Shown piece by piece: positions 9,792-18,616 of a stretch of DNA of 64,000 nucleotides (position 1 is its first letter; each line of letters opens with the position of its first letter). Source of the DNA: Marinifilaceae bacterium (GTDB taxonomy: Bacteria; Bacteroidota; Bacteroidia; Bacteroidales; Marinifilaceae); contig JAFGYE010000091.1 in the NCBI GenBank assembly GCA_016936255.1, positions 62,001-126,000 of the forward strand. The letters run 5' to 3'. Position numbers and translations under genes: made by a program. The notes under the pieces are model-generated. The model was given only the letters and a program-made list of their open reading frames with translations. It made no database searches and was not told where the DNA came from.

Positions 9792-10505
9792 ATGGATAAG
9801 GTATTTCACGAAGCAGGAACAAGAGGAAGTAGTCAATTGGATTGGTTGGATAGCAAGCACAGTTTTAGTTTTGCTGATTATTACTGTCCGGAGCGAATCC
9901 ATTTTGGAGCGTTAAGAGTGCTTAATGATGATGTTGTTAAAGCAGGAATGGGTTTTGGAACTCACTCGCATCAAAATATGGAAATCATTTCAATTCCATT
10001 AAAAGGGGCATTAAAGCATAAAGACAGTGCAGGACATTCCGAATTAATTAAAGTGAATGATGTTCAGGTAATGACAGCAGGAAAAGGGATTATGCATTCT
10101 GAATACAATGCATCTGAAACGGAAGATGTACATTTTCTTCAGGTTTGGATCATTCCTGAAAAAGAAGGACTGGAACCAGGTTACGATCAACGATCATTTC
10201 CGGAAGTAAATGAGAATGGTGAATTGCAACTGCTTGCTGCTCCAAAATCATCACAACATAATGCTTTAAAAATTAATCAGAATGCATATGTGTTCCGGGC
10301 AAAAGTAGCTAGTGGAAATACACTCGAATATACAATAAACGGTAACGCAAACGGAGTTTATGTTTTTGTTCTTAACGGAGAGCTGACAGTTGATGGAGAA
10401 ATTCTTCGGCCGCGGGATGGTGTAGGCGTGAACGGAGTTCATTCACTGGATATTATGGGTATTGTTAATTCAGAATTTTTGATTTTTGAAGTGCCAATGC
10501 ATTAA
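9792..10505 (+). CDS. Pirin-family cupin protein
   Basis: A 237-residue bicupin. The N-terminal metal site is clear: GTHSHQNMEIISIPLKG with the His-x-His and Glu ligands and a further His in GKGIMHSEYN. The C-terminal cupin is the shorter YhhW-like version. Pirins bind iron; some bacterial members act as quercetin dioxygenases, others as redox sensors or protein partners. It stands alone with its own promoter and strong ribosome-binding site, so it is probably expressed well. The cellular role is unknown. Confidence 0.92.
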   Translation: MDKVFHEAGTRGSSQLDWLDSKHSFSFADYYCPERIHFGALRVLNDDVVKAGMGFGTHSHQNMEIISIPLKGALKHKDSAGHSELIKVNDVQVMTAGKGIMHSEYNASETEDVHFLQVWIIPEKEGLEPGYDQRSFPEVNENGELQLLAAPKSSQHNALKINQNAYVFRAKVASGNTLEYTINGNANGVYVFVLNGELTVDGEILRPRDGVGVNGVHSLDIMGIVNSEFLIFEVPMH

Positions 10506-10607
10506 TTAAATGTTAAGAATGGCTTAAGTTGGCCTGTGATGTTGAAAATGGGTGTAATCAACCACTAAAAAGTAGATTTCACAGGATGGAAGCTGTCTAA
10601 ATTATAT

Positions 10608-10615
10608 TATCTTTG
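10608..10615 (+). promoter_or_regulatory. Promoter -7 element of the LacI-family gene
   Basis: TATCTTTG is a perfect TAnnTTTG match, 82 bases before the start codon at 10698. Confidence 0.6.
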
Positions 10616-10697
10616 TTTTTTGTCAGGAAAAGTGATATAAATCAGTATTTTTATTACAATTTCAGACAATCGAATGTAAGATTCTAAAATTATTACT

Positions 10698-11717
10698 ATG
10701 GCAAACAGACCTGTAACCATTAAAGACATAGCTGAAAAACTAAGTATTTCAGTTTCCACTGTCTCGCGTGCTCTTAAAAACAATCCCGAAATTAGCTTAA
10801 CAACCAGAGAAGCAGTTCAGAAATTGGCAAAGGAATTAAAGTATCAGCCAAATCCATTAGCTGTTGCTTTAAAAACACAAAAGTCGAATACTATTGGTGT
10901 TGTTGTTCCGCAAATTGTTAGTTCTTTTTATGCTACTGTTGTAAAAGGAATTGAGCAGATTGCTGATGAGCACAACTATCAGGTATTTGTTAGTTCTTCA
11001 AATGAAAGAATCGAAAAGGAAGAGAAAAATGTAAATGGGTTCCTGAACATGAGAATGGATGGAATTATTCTATCACTTACCCGTGCAACAACTACATACG
11101 ATCATATTCATAAAATACAGGATATGGGAGTGCCAATGGTACTTTTCGATAGAACATCTAAAGAATTAGAGGTTTCTAAAGTTGTTGCTGATGATGCAGC
11201 CGCAGCTCATACTGCAGTAACTCATTTGATTAATGGTGGTGCCAAAAGAGTCGCGTTCATGACTGGACCTGAGTTCATGTTGTTTGGAACAAACAGACTA
11301 AGAGGTTATAAAAAAGCCCTGGAAGACAAAAATATCCCTCTTGATGAAACATTAATTTCCCGATGTGATTTTACTGTGGAAGATGCGAAAAGCCTGGCAT
11401 TGGATTTATTGTCCAGAGCCAATCGTCCGGATGCTATTTTTGCTATAAATGATGATATGGCAATTGGAGCAATTGCAGCCGCAAAAGAGTTAGGCCTTAA
11501 AATTCCTAATGATCTTGCAGTAGTAGGATTTTCAAATAGTCGCAGATCGCGTTATATGGAACCTTCAGTTTCTACAATGGATCAGAATCCAAAAGAGGTT
11601 GGTCGGGAAGCCGCAAGATTACTGTTTGAACAAATGGAAAAAACACCTGATGCCAAAGCAATAAAAGAAGTTGTTGTTCATGCTGATTTGATTGTTAGAA
11701 CATCAAGTGACAGATAA
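10698..11717 (+). CDS. LacI-family transcriptional regulator
   Basis: A 339-residue protein of standard length. The N-terminal HTH is VTIKDIAEKLSISVSTVSRAL with the hinge helix near YQPNPLAVAL, followed by a periplasmic-binding-like effector domain (TIGVVVPQIVSSFYA, DGIILSLT, AINDDMAIGA, STMDQNP). The family binds palindromic operators and responds to a sugar or nucleoside. There is no transport or catabolic gene in the same unit, so the target is unknown. The gene converges on rlmN and they share a terminator. Confidence 0.93.
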   Translation: MANRPVTIKDIAEKLSISVSTVSRALKNNPEISLTTREAVQKLAKELKYQPNPLAVALKTQKSNTIGVVVPQIVSSFYATVVKGIEQIADEHNYQVFVSSSNERIEKEEKNVNGFLNMRMDGIILSLTRATTTYDHIHKIQDMGVPMVLFDRTSKELEVSKVVADDAAAAHTAVTHLINGGAKRVAFMTGPEFMLFGTNRLRGYKKALEDKNIPLDETLISRCDFTVEDAKSLALDLLSRANRPDAIFAINDDMAIGAIAAAKELGLKIPNDLAVVGFSNSRRSRYMEPSVSTMDQNPKEVGREAARLLFEQMEKTPDAKAIKEVVVHADLIVRTSSDR

Positions 11718-11734
11718 AATATAAATGACAAAAA

Positions 11735-11763
11735 AATCCTGCTTGGTTAAGCAGGATTTTTTT
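11735..11763. terminator. Bidirectional terminator between the LacI-family gene and rlmN
   Basis: A 10-bp perfect stem AATCCTGCTT/AAGCAGGATT with a GGTT loop, flanked by an A-run on one side and a T-run on the other, so it can end both convergent genes. Confidence 0.85.
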
Positions 11764-12807
11764 TTAGAAATCTTCTTCTTGTCTTTTTATCAGTTCTTTT
11801 GTAGAAAGCAAACCGCAGGCCGCAAAAATATCAAGTCCTCTCGATTTTCTGATCGTTGTGGTAATTCCTTTTTTCGTTAACTGCTCCTTAAAATCTTCCA
11901 TTGTTGCATCATCAGATCCGTCAAGCGGAGTATCTGGAATTGGATGAAAACGAATCAAATTGATTCTGCATTTAATCCCATCCAAAATCCGGCAAAGCTC
12001 TTTTACATGACGTGGCGTATCGTTAATTCCTTTAAACATGATGTATTCAAAAGAAATTCTGCGCTGAAGGCCAAAATCAAAATCACGAATTATTTTCAAT
12101 ACATCTTTTATTGGATATACATTTTGAACCGGCATCAATCTTTTTCTTTCATCTTCGAAAGGAGTATGCAGACTAACAGCCAAATGACATTCGCTATGGT
12201 TAAGAAATTCAATCATCCCTGGAATTATCCCAATTGTAGATACGGTGATTCTTCTTGGACTCATCGCCATTCCATAATCCGAGGTTAGGATCTCTAAGGA
12301 TTTCATGAGTTCAGGAACATTATCCAAAGGTTCTCCCATTCCCATATAAACAATATTGCTTAGATTTTCTCTTTCGGGCAAACTTCTTATTTGATTGATG
12401 ATTTCGCCACTCGTTAATTGTCCCTGAAAACCTTGTTTGCCTGTCATGCAGAACAAACAACCCATTTTGCAGCCAACTTGAGAAGAAACACAAAGTGTAT
12501 TTCGTTTCTGATCTGGAATGTAAGCAGTTTCTATAAATTTGTGGGCATGAGCAGTTGGATAAAGGTATTTTTTTGTACCATCAACCGAAACCTGTACTTT
12601 GGTTGATGCAGTAATACCGAGATCGTAATTTTCCTGTAAAGCAGTTCTTGTCTTCAACGAAAGGTTCGACATTTCTTCAATACTGGTAATGTCTTTTTTG
12701 TACAACCAGTCGGCAATTTGCTTAGCTGTAAATTTTGGAAGTTTTAATTCAGTAACAATTTGAATCAGTTCTTCAAGTGTTTTTCCTAAAAGGGTATCTT
12801 TAGCCAT
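11764..12807 (-). CDS. rlmN: Dual-specificity 23S rRNA/tRNA adenine-C2 methyltransferase RlmN
   Basis: A 347-residue radical-SAM enzyme. The cluster motif CKMGCLFC (Cys at about 113, 117, 120), the SAM-binding MGMGEPLDN and the two mechanistic cysteines (TLCVSSQ and the C-terminal FAACGLL, near residue 331) are all present. RlmN methylates A2503 of 23S rRNA and A37 of some tRNAs. The second Cys and the RIVTVSTIG-like stretch distinguish the family from unrelated radical-SAM proteins. It converges with the LacI-family gene. Confidence 0.95.
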   Translation of the reverse strand: MAKDTLLGKTLEELIQIVTELKLPKFTAKQIADWLYKKDITSIEEMSNLSLKTRTALQENYDLGITASTKVQVSVDGTKKYLYPTAHAHKFIETAYIPDQKRNTLCVSSQVGCKMGCLFCMTGKQGFQGQLTSGEIINQIRSLPERENLSNIVYMGMGEPLDNVPELMKSLEILTSDYGMAMSPRRITVSTIGIIPGMIEFLNHSECHLAVSLHTPFEDERKRLMPVQNVYPIKDVLKIIRDFDFGLQRRISFEYIMFKGINDTPRHVKELCRILDGIKCRINLIRFHPIPDTPLDGSDDATMEDFKEQLTKKGITTTIRKSRGLDIFAACGLLSTKELIKRQEEDF

Positions 12808-12875
12808 TATTCTATTTTATAATTACAGATAAACAGCGATTTTTATCCAGTCTGTTTTCATGTAAATTAATTGCA

Positions 12876-13547
12876 TTAAAAGTAAATTTCAGCTACAATT
12901 CTTTCGTATTCAACTCCACGTTTAATCAAAAGGTCGCGAACTTCAACTACCATTTCAGGACTGCCGCATAAAAAGAAACGGCAATTTTCCGGTAGTTTCT
13001 TTACATCCTGCAAATATCGTGTTAATCTTCCATGATACAAACCCTCAGCTTTATCTTGTGAGCAGCAACGAATGTAATTATCTTTTAAAACAGGAATAAA
13101 TTCTTTTTCAAAATAGAAAGAATGATCATATCTGCCTCCATGAATAAGGGTTTTATTTTTAAGCAAACCTGAGCGAAACATTGCCGCATAAGGTGCAATT
13201 CCTGTTCCCGATGCAATCCACCATGCCGGTGATTCATCATCAATAAAATCTCCGTCAGGATTTGTCACATAAAGTTCTGATCCAGGCTTAATTTCACTAA
13301 GTCTTGGTGTTAACCAGCCATCATCCTTCAAATTGTATAACACCTGAACTTCAGTGTCGTTTTCACCACTGGCTATGGTGTACAATCGTGGTGTTACGCT
13401 TAAATCGGTGGTTAATCCAATGTACTGTCCGGCAGTAAAACTCTTTACTTTTTTATATTTTAAAACAAACACTCCGGGAGCGATTGCCTTATTTTCTATT
13501 ACTATGGTGGTTGAAAGTTTGTTTTTCTGATCTATTTGCGATTCCAT
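12876..13547 (-). CDS. Ferredoxin/flavodoxin--NADP-type reductase
   Basis: A 223-residue flavin reductase. The FAD-binding domain carries FTAGQYIGL and RLYTIASGE, and the NADP domain has SGTGIAPYAAMFRSG and FFLCGSPEMV. It lacks an extra ferredoxin domain, so it is the short FNR type that moves electrons between NADPH and a small carrier. It is the last intact chromosomal gene before the integrative element. A consensus -7 box lies about 110 bases upstream. Confidence 0.85.
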   Translation of the reverse strand: MESQIDQKNKLSTTIVIENKAIAPGVFVLKYKKVKSFTAGQYIGLTTDLSVTPRLYTIASGENDTEVQVLYNLKDDGWLTPRLSEIKPGSELYVTNPDGDFIDDESPAWWIASGTGIAPYAAMFRSGLLKNKTLIHGGRYDHSFYFEKEFIPVLKDNYIRCCSQDKAEGLYHGRLTRYLQDVKKLPENCRFFLCGSPEMVVEVRDLLIKRGVEYERIVAEIYF

Positions 13548-13654
13548 ATATTCTTATTGATTTATTAGTTGCCCGATGGAATTTCCCTTGCTGAGATAAT
13601 CATCTTCTTATGTGCCAAAATCATTTTGTCATTGATGTTTTATTGTAATGAGCG

Positions 13655-13662
13655 CAAAGATA
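13655..13662 (-). promoter_or_regulatory. Promoter -7 element of the reductase gene
   Basis: Read on the minus strand this is TATCTTTG, a perfect TAnnTTTG box upstream of the reductase start at 13547. Confidence 0.55.
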
Positions 13663-13820
13663 ATAAATTATTTAAAAAGATTCTAAATTGTAATAGAATC
13701 AAATTTCTTTCCTTTTTGTGACTTTTATCTCGGGTTAAGCATCCTGCAATACGGGATGGATAGATTGAGAATCTGTTCTTGCTTATTAATTTACTAATTC
13801 AATTTTAAAAACTCGAATAA

Positions 13821-14322
13821 AATGAAAACTCAAAATATAATTAAAGGGAATTTATTGCTTGCAACTAAATTCGGGAAATCATGAATACAACAAAGTGATA
13901 GGAAACGTAAAATGTACTGCAACCTCAGGTGATATAGAGATGGTAAATGTGATTGGAGATATTTCTTCCCGAACTTCTTCCGCACATCAGGAGTTTGATA
14001 ATGAGTAAGGGCAAATTAAAAGTATTTCTTCTTCGGGAAATGTTGGGATTCTTAATTAAAAAATCATTTTAAATCTAAGTAGTGGTTCTGGTAATTTGAG
14101 AGGACAAGGATTGGTTTTGTTGGGTGAATCCTATTTTAAAGCCACCTCGGGAGATGTTAGCATGAACTTGTTAAATGATTTTGAGCAGTTGAGTTTTGAT
14201 CTTTCAGCATCTTCAGGATCGCTTAGGGCGGGTAACCGTAAAGGAGATGATAATCCGTATTTTAAGGGTGGGAAAATATGGATTTACGGAAAAATAAGTT
14301 CTGGAAATCAAACATTTAAATA
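13821..14322 (+). pseudogene. Decayed DUF4097-like beta-helix protein
   Basis: An ATG at 13821 opens a short frame that ends at once. Downstream, fragments in shifted frames encode typical DUF4097 repeats: CTATSGDIEMVNVIGDIS, then SISSSGNVG, then LSSGSGNLRGQG, KATSGDVSMNL and SASSGSLRAGN. Internal stops at about 13880, 14006 and 14057 separate them; only the last 75 codons are open. Such proteins form Ser-Gly-rich beta-helices, usually in the envelope. Decay next to the insertion site may be coincidence or may follow the arrival of the element. Confidence 0.7.
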
Positions 14323-14521
14323 AGTAGTTGGAGCTGTTCGAAAACGAACATTGTGTGTGATGTTTACGAACACTTTTGAAGATGTAAATATTACGTTTTC
14401 TGGTGTAATTGTATGAAAAAGAGTATTATATGTATTTTGGCCTATGGATTGTAATTATACATTCGAAATCATTTATTGGATGGTTTCCCAAATATTGGGA
14501 GTGGTGTCCCGGGATTTTGGT

Positions 14522-14551
14522 TTTAATAGCATAATTAATTGGTTTTCTTGA
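14522..14551. repeat. Left attachment-site core (attL)
   Basis: 30 bp, starting TTTAATAGCATAATTAATTG, identical to 36546-36575. The flanking bases diverge at once on both sides, as expected for a site-specific recombination core. It is not in a recognisable tRNA gene. Confidence 0.85.
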
Positions 14552-14552
14552 T

Positions 14553-14590
14553 TGTCCTGTAACTATCAATTAGTTACAGGACATTCTTTT
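14553..14590 (+). terminator. Hairpin next to attL, inside the element
   Basis: A 13-bp perfect stem (TGTCCTGTAACTA against TAGTTACAGGACA) with a 5-base loop is followed by a T-rich tract (TTCTTTTT). It would stop transcription crossing the left junction on the plus strand. Confidence 0.7.
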
Positions 14591-14595
14591 TAAGT

Positions 14596-14615
14596 TAGGT
14601 CGCAATTAGGTCGCA
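14596..14615. repeat. Candidate integrase arm site, left
   Basis: TAGGTCGCAATTAGGTCGCA is itself a doubled AGGTCGCA. A copy with one mismatch in the same orientation lies at 36380-36399. In the circular form the two would flank the core, like lambda-type arm sites (inference). Confidence 0.55.
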
Positions 14616-14897
14616 TATCAACTAGAAATACACCATTTGTGTTAATGAAGTTGAGCTACTAAAGAATTATTGTAGTTTTCAACCAACAAGTGATGTGTTA
14701 GTCCCAATAGAACCCGCCTTTAAATATGTATATTTTTAATTGTGAACTATTTTATGAGGTTTTGCTTAGGTGGGAGTGTTCTTTTTTTGTCCCCTTGAAA
14801 ATTTTAATTGATTTGTACAGGGAGATGGTTTAAAAAGAGCTGTATTGCACCATTTAACACCAAAAACCGTATGATATTATTGGTAGGTGCTTTTATT
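14616..14897. other. Non-coding stretch at the left end of the element
   Basis: No gene, repeat or clear RNA structure was recognised in these 280 bases between the left arm site and the first cargo gene. Confidence 0.5.
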
Positions 14898-15725
14898 TTA
14901 ATTTCTATTATATCCGAATATTCTTGTTTGTAAAACTTCCTTCCACCAACTTTCTCTAGATATAATAACTTTATCATCAGTGGTTGATTTAAAGATATCT
15001 AAAATCGAATATTTGAAATTGTTTTTAATATAGTCAAATTCAAGGGCTTTAAGTTCGTTGTTTCCTCCATGTCCAGTTTTAATATAAGACTTCCATCTTC
15101 CTAGTAACATATTCTCTCCATACGCAGAACCAATATACATTTTCCCATTGGATTTATCTGAAATTAAATAAACTCCTTTTTGATTTTCTAATGCAGTTCT
15201 CCAACTTTCTTTAGTGACCACTCTAGATAATTCATTCCATGATACATCTACTTTGTCATAGCCAGGGAATATATCGTTATCAAAAGTATCAGGAAGTATT
15301 TGATGTATCTCACATTCATTAATAACAGATGTAGCCAACCGTATCATTGCTTGTGACTTATTTTTAAACTTTACAATTAATCTACCAAAATATTTTTCGT
15401 ATTCTGATAAAGTTTCATATTCATAACCGACACCATTTAATATATTTAAATCCTTTGTTATTCTTCCGATATGAAAAAGAAGCCAAGAATCCTTTTCGTT
15501 AAGCCTTATAAAACCAATAGTTATCTGACCTTCTTTGTACGATTTATTTTTATTATAATTCCCATATTGACCGTTAAGAAGTGTTTCAAAATCTGCATTT
15601 TTAAAAAACTCTACTGGATTCCAATTACCATCAAACATTAGATTAAATCTAATCTTTACGTTTTCGAGGTTATCCAACTTCAATAACTCATTAAGTAATA
15701 TTTTATGTGATACTTGTTCCATCAT
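14898..15725 (-). CDS. GIY-YIG nuclease-domain protein
   Basis: 275 residues. The C-terminal third is a complete GIY-YIG nuclease domain: GVY at 184-186, YIG at 197-199, the catalytic Arg at about 210 (LLGRW) and the metal-binding Glu at about 258 (RESWWKE). The first 180 residues are a domain I do not name; such N-terminal domains often choose the target. GIY-YIG enzymes cut DNA in homing, repair and restriction. Its place at the end of a cargo block beside HEPN genes suggests defence, but a stand-alone role is equally open. The start could be the first or second Met. Confidence 0.82.
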   Translation of the reverse strand: MMEQVSHKILLNELLKLDNLENVKIRFNLMFDGNWNPVEFFKNADFETLLNGQYGNYNKNKSYKEGQITIGFIRLNEKDSWLLFHIGRITKDLNILNGVGYEYETLSEYEKYFGRLIVKFKNKSQAMIRLATSVINECEIHQILPDTFDNDIFPGYDKVDVSWNELSRVVTKESWRTALENQKGVYLISDKSNGKMYIGSAYGENMLLGRWKSYIKTGHGGNNELKALEFDYIKNNFKYSILDIFKSTTDDKVIISRESWWKEVLQTRIFGYNRN

Positions 15726-15747
15726 ATTTTATTTTCTTCTAATAAAT

Positions 15748-15957
15748 TTAAAATAGCGTCAACATTAAAGATAACCAAGTCAAGACAAATAATATTAAGC
15801 TTGAATTTTCAGATTTATTATTAATATGAAGAAAAAGAACAGTAAAAAAAATAGCAATTGGAGTATTAAAAATTTCAGTAGGTAAAGAATCTTTGTTTTT
15901 TGATATAAAATAAATCATCTTCATTATTAATACTATAATTGAAATAAAAAAGAACAA
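15748..15957 (-). CDS. Small hydrophobic protein, possible membrane protein
   Basis: 69 residues with two hydrophobic segments (FFFISIIVLIMKMIYF and SLILFVLTWLSLMLTLF) joined by a polar linker. It is on the same strand as the GIY-YIG gene, 22 bases upstream. I do not recognise it. Small two-helix membrane proteins occur as toxins or sensors in defence clusters, but nothing here proves it. Confidence 0.35.
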   Translation of the reverse strand: MFFFISIIVLIMKMIYFISKNKDSLPTEIFNTPIAIFFTVLFLHINNKSENSSLILFVLTWLSLMLTLF

Positions 15958-15962
15958 ATAAT

Positions 15963-16148
15963 CTACAATCTTAAATTATCATCTGACGACATTGGATTAA
16001 TTCTCCTTAATTGAAAAACTTCTTTCAGAATTCCTATGATCTCTTTATCTGTTTTATTCATTTTTATCATTGGTTGGGATTCATTGAATCTAACGTGTGA
16101 TGCTATGAATGGTAGTCGAATGCTTGGTGCTTTTCTATCAAGATACAA
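15963..16148 (-). CDS. Short hypothetical protein
   Basis: 61 residues, mostly polar, with NKTDKEIIGILKEVFQLRR as a likely helix. It ends 5 bases before the small membrane protein and shares its strand. No family recognised. A palindrome GGGCTACAGCCC (about 16156) lies just upstream. It may be a remnant or a chance frame. Confidence 0.25.
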   Translation of the reverse strand: MYLDRKAPSIRLPFIASHVRFNESQPMIKMNKTDKEIIGILKEVFQLRRINPMSSDDNLRL

Positions 16149-16208
16149 GAAAGTTGAAGCGGGCTACAGCCCTTTAACAAACTGCCATTTCGGCTATTAT
16201 TTTATATG

Positions 16209-16217
16209 TTAGCGGTT
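16209..16217. repeat. Inverted boundary repeat of the HEPN gene pair
   Basis: TTAGCGGTT here is matched in inverted orientation by AACCGCTAA at 18021-18029. The two copies enclose exactly the two HEPN-type genes. The short length makes chance possible. Confidence 0.35.
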
Positions 16218-16228
16218 GTTATTAATCA

Positions 16229-17176
16229 TCATTCATTTTCCATTCTTTCCTCTTTGCAATCTACACACATTCCCCAGTCACCATCGGATTCTTCATATAG
16301 CTGATTACACCAATCGCAACTTCGTAATTCATCAGATTTCCATTCATTTGTACATGAAAAGCATAAAAAGGTATCATCTTTAACGAGTAAAGTCCGCTGT
16401 TCACATTTTGGACAGGTTTCTAAAGGGAAGTAGCCACCATCTTTTACTTCTGAATACTCATTTAATCCCCAGATATTTTCAATATATGCATAAGCGACAT
16501 TTTCAGGAGTATCTTGATATCCGCAGAATAAACACTCTAGTTCTTCATTTAAGGGTAAAGTATGTTGAAAACATTCAGGGCAATCAAATAGTCTAACTTT
16601 TTGGGTTTGTAATTGTTCAAGTCGATTTTTTAATTTAGCATTGGTTAAAGATGTAAATTCCTGAAATTTAGCAGACTTCTTTAAGATATCCTTAAATAAA
16701 TTCTGTGATTTTTTTGAATATTTTTTTATGTCAAGGTTTTCTCTTATTATTTCTAACACATGAGATAATACTTTTGAAACATTACTTTTTAAAGCAGAAT
16801 CAATTTCTTTGAATGCAAAATGTTCTATTCGGTTTCTCTTTTTCCTTAATTCCCGAATATATCTTTTTGCACTTTCTGAGATTTCTATATTAGCAATATT
16901 TTCAAGACGATACAAAATTGTTTCGAAAGAAGCACTTTGAAAATCTCCTGTTCGTAATTTTTGAAAATTAGCATTATCAATATTTTCAAATATTAAAGAC
17001 CAATGCTCAGTTCTTAAAATCTCTTTCAAAATTAATTCTGTACCTGCAGAAATGTGCAATACAGAATATTTTAAATCATGGTGGTTCTTTGATTCAAGAA
17101 TTGGTTTTAATGAATTATCAATGAAATCCAACCCGTTTTCTAATAAATCAAATTCTATTTCCTTTGTATTTCTCAT
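16229..17176 (-). CDS. HEPN-like protein with three zinc ribbons
   Basis: 315 residues. The helical N-terminal half contains RNRIEH (R114-N115 to H119), the RN-x3-H pattern of HEPN ribonucleases, with the usual preceding helix (ISAGTELILKEIL). The C-terminal part has three Cys pairs-of-pairs: CPEC/CLFC, CPKC/CFSC and CDWC/CVDC, likely nucleic-acid-binding zinc ribbons. HEPN proteins often act as RNases in abortive infection. The upstream gene on the same strand also carries a HEPN-type motif, 12 bases away, so they are one operon. The exact family is not recognised; RNase function is inferred. Confidence 0.7.
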   Translation of the reverse strand: MRNTKEIEFDLLENGLDFIDNSLKPILESKNHHDLKYSVLHISAGTELILKEILRTEHWSLIFENIDNANFQKLRTGDFQSASFETILYRLENIANIEISESAKRYIRELRKKRNRIEHFAFKEIDSALKSNVSKVLSHVLEIIRENLDIKKYSKKSQNLFKDILKKSAKFQEFTSLTNAKLKNRLEQLQTQKVRLFDCPECFQHTLPLNEELECLFCGYQDTPENVAYAYIENIWGLNEYSEVKDGGYFPLETCPKCEQRTLLVKDDTFLCFSCTNEWKSDELRSCDWCNQLYEESDGDWGMCVDCKEERMENE

Positions 17177-17188
17177 ACAGATATTGAA

Positions 17189-17992
17189 TCATCTAATTTT
17201 ATGTGAATTATCTAGTCTCCGATGAAAAAGAGATGCTAAAGTCATAATGTCCAAAGCATCATTCTCATTAATATTCCATTTAATCTTTGGTGCATGAGCA
17301 GTCGTATTACGAAACATCCCAAAAAAACCGCGCAATAAATTTGCGAATCCTTTGTGTTCGCTTTTTTCTGTTTCAGTTGTTAAATTATTGATTATAAGAA
17401 TAGGATTATTAACAGCAAAAACCGAATCAATTAAATCATTACCATCAGAAGTTATTCCAGACAATTCTCTGATTTTGTCAGCAACACTTTTAGTTGACTC
17501 AAAAACTGCATGAAAATAATTCTCTTGTAATAATTCGGACTTACAAAAGCGCAGTACGTCGCGATGCACATTTCTTTCTGACAATAAATGCTTTAATCTA
17601 TCTGCTTTCCTTTCAGCTTCGCTAATTGTCTCAACTTTACTTGTTTTTAGAATTTTACCAGTCTCGGCAATTTCAAAACCAATAAAACTTAGTCTTTTGT
17701 TAAGCTCAATTCTTCTAAAATCAAATTTATCTTTATCATTAAGGTATCTTACTGGAGCCATTGCCCTTTTTATAAAATCCCAAATATTATTTGAGCATTG
17801 ATGTTCATTCTGCCAATTAGCAAAAGCATTGTATAATCTTTTCCTTTTTGTTATTTTCGGATCGGTATCTTTAATTTTTGAGTCTAATAATAATTTACCA
17901 ATCTCAGTCCCCGAAAGACCTAAATTTGTATCTGCAATTATCTTGCAGATGCCTTCAATTAGTTCTTCTTTTAGTGGTTCTTGTTTTGCCAT
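17189..17992 (-). CDS. TIGR02391-type (Ymh/Abi-like) HEPN protein
   Basis: 267 residues from the ATG at 17992. A longer frame would need a TTG at 18019 and is unlikely. The C-terminal half matches the TIGR02391 pattern: NYFHAVFESTKSVADKIREL, NPILIINNL, then GFANLLRGFFGMFRNTTAHA. The RN-x3/4-H of FRNTTAHA is the HEPN catalytic motif. The N-terminal region is a helical domain of unknown role. Members occur in prophages and defence islands, and some are abortive-infection proteins. This is the first gene of the operon, about 100 bases from the conserved regulatory element at 18094-18138. Confidence 0.78.
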   Translation of the reverse strand: MAKQEPLKEELIEGICKIIADTNLGLSGTEIGKLLLDSKIKDTDPKITKRKRLYNAFANWQNEHQCSNNIWDFIKRAMAPVRYLNDKDKFDFRRIELNKRLSFIGFEIAETGKILKTSKVETISEAERKADRLKHLLSERNVHRDVLRFCKSELLQENYFHAVFESTKSVADKIRELSGITSDGNDLIDSVFAVNNPILIINNLTTETEKSEHKGFANLLRGFFGMFRNTTAHAPKIKWNINENDALDIMTLASLFHRRLDNSHKIR

Positions 17993-18093
17993 TTTTATAT
18001 GTTTGGAGGTCCGTTTCAATAACCGCTAAATTTGTTAGAATGTTCACTTATTGTGAAGATGATCATTAATATCATCTATAAGCTGTCACCAAA

Positions 18094-18138
18094 ATTCTCA
18101 CTAAATTATCAATTTTTAATTAAGATTCATACTGTCAA
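18094..18138 (-). promoter_or_regulatory. Conserved 45-bp regulatory element, copy 1
   Basis: It contains TAAGATTCATACTGTCAA (18121-18138), an 18-bp match to 26746-26763. Then come 12 non-conserved bases and a second conserved block (ATTCTCACTAAATTA here, ATTTTCACTAAAGTA there), with no gaps between the copies. On the minus strand it reads TTGACAGTATGAATCTTA ... TAnTTTAGTGA. It sits upstream of the HEPN operon, as copy 2 does for the caspase/ABC-3C operon, so it is likely their shared promoter or operator. Confidence 0.7.
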
Positions 18139-18175
18139 CTTTCCGATATGGAAAATCTCATTTTAAAGAAATCGT

Positions 18176-18469
18176 TATCCCGATTATTTTTCCTTCTTAA
18201 ACGATCTTTCTGATAGCAAAACAAATCAATTTGGTAGAAATTTTCATTTCGCTAGGAAAATAAGCACGGACAAAGCCTACAAATAGAGCCATTACAAAGG
18301 GTTCTTAAGGGGTATTTATCCCGATCTCATCAGTTCCTATCTAGATCACTTATCCCGCTTCTATCCCGTTCGTTTATTCTACTTAAACGATCTTTTTGTA
18401 AGCGAAACAAATCAATTTGGTATAAATTCTCATTTTTCTAGGAAAATAAGTGGATAAAACGCTCGAACT
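18176..18469. repeat. Repeat array B, left part (about 187-bp units)
   Basis: About 85 bp starting TATCCCG at 18176 recurs at 18362, offset 186 bp (shared CTTAAACGATCTTT, ACAAATCAATTTGGTA and CTAGGAAAATAAG). Between lies GGTTCTTAAGGGGTATTTATC, repeated again on the far side of the IS. TTATC-like pentamers at 18316, 18327, 18337, 18350 and 18361 are spaced 11, 10, 13 and 11 bases. There is no coding frame. Confidence 0.75.
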
Positions 18470-18616
18470 TGTGCCAGATATATCGGAGCAAAGTGTGCCA
18501 CAGATTTCGGTCTAACTTGTGCCACTTTAGCTTGAAGGTATTTCGGAGCAATTTGTGCCGCTTTCGATAAAAAAGAATGATTTCTATCTTGTCTGTGTAC
18601 CTATACACAGATATTT

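Noticed and set aside
14340-14521. tRNA or tmRNA target gene at attL
   Set aside because: No cloverleaf, anticodon stem or CCA-type end could be found around the core on either side.
14350-14521. Second coding remnant beyond the DUF4097-like pseudogene
   Set aside because: All frames have stops, and no peptide fragment resembles a known family.
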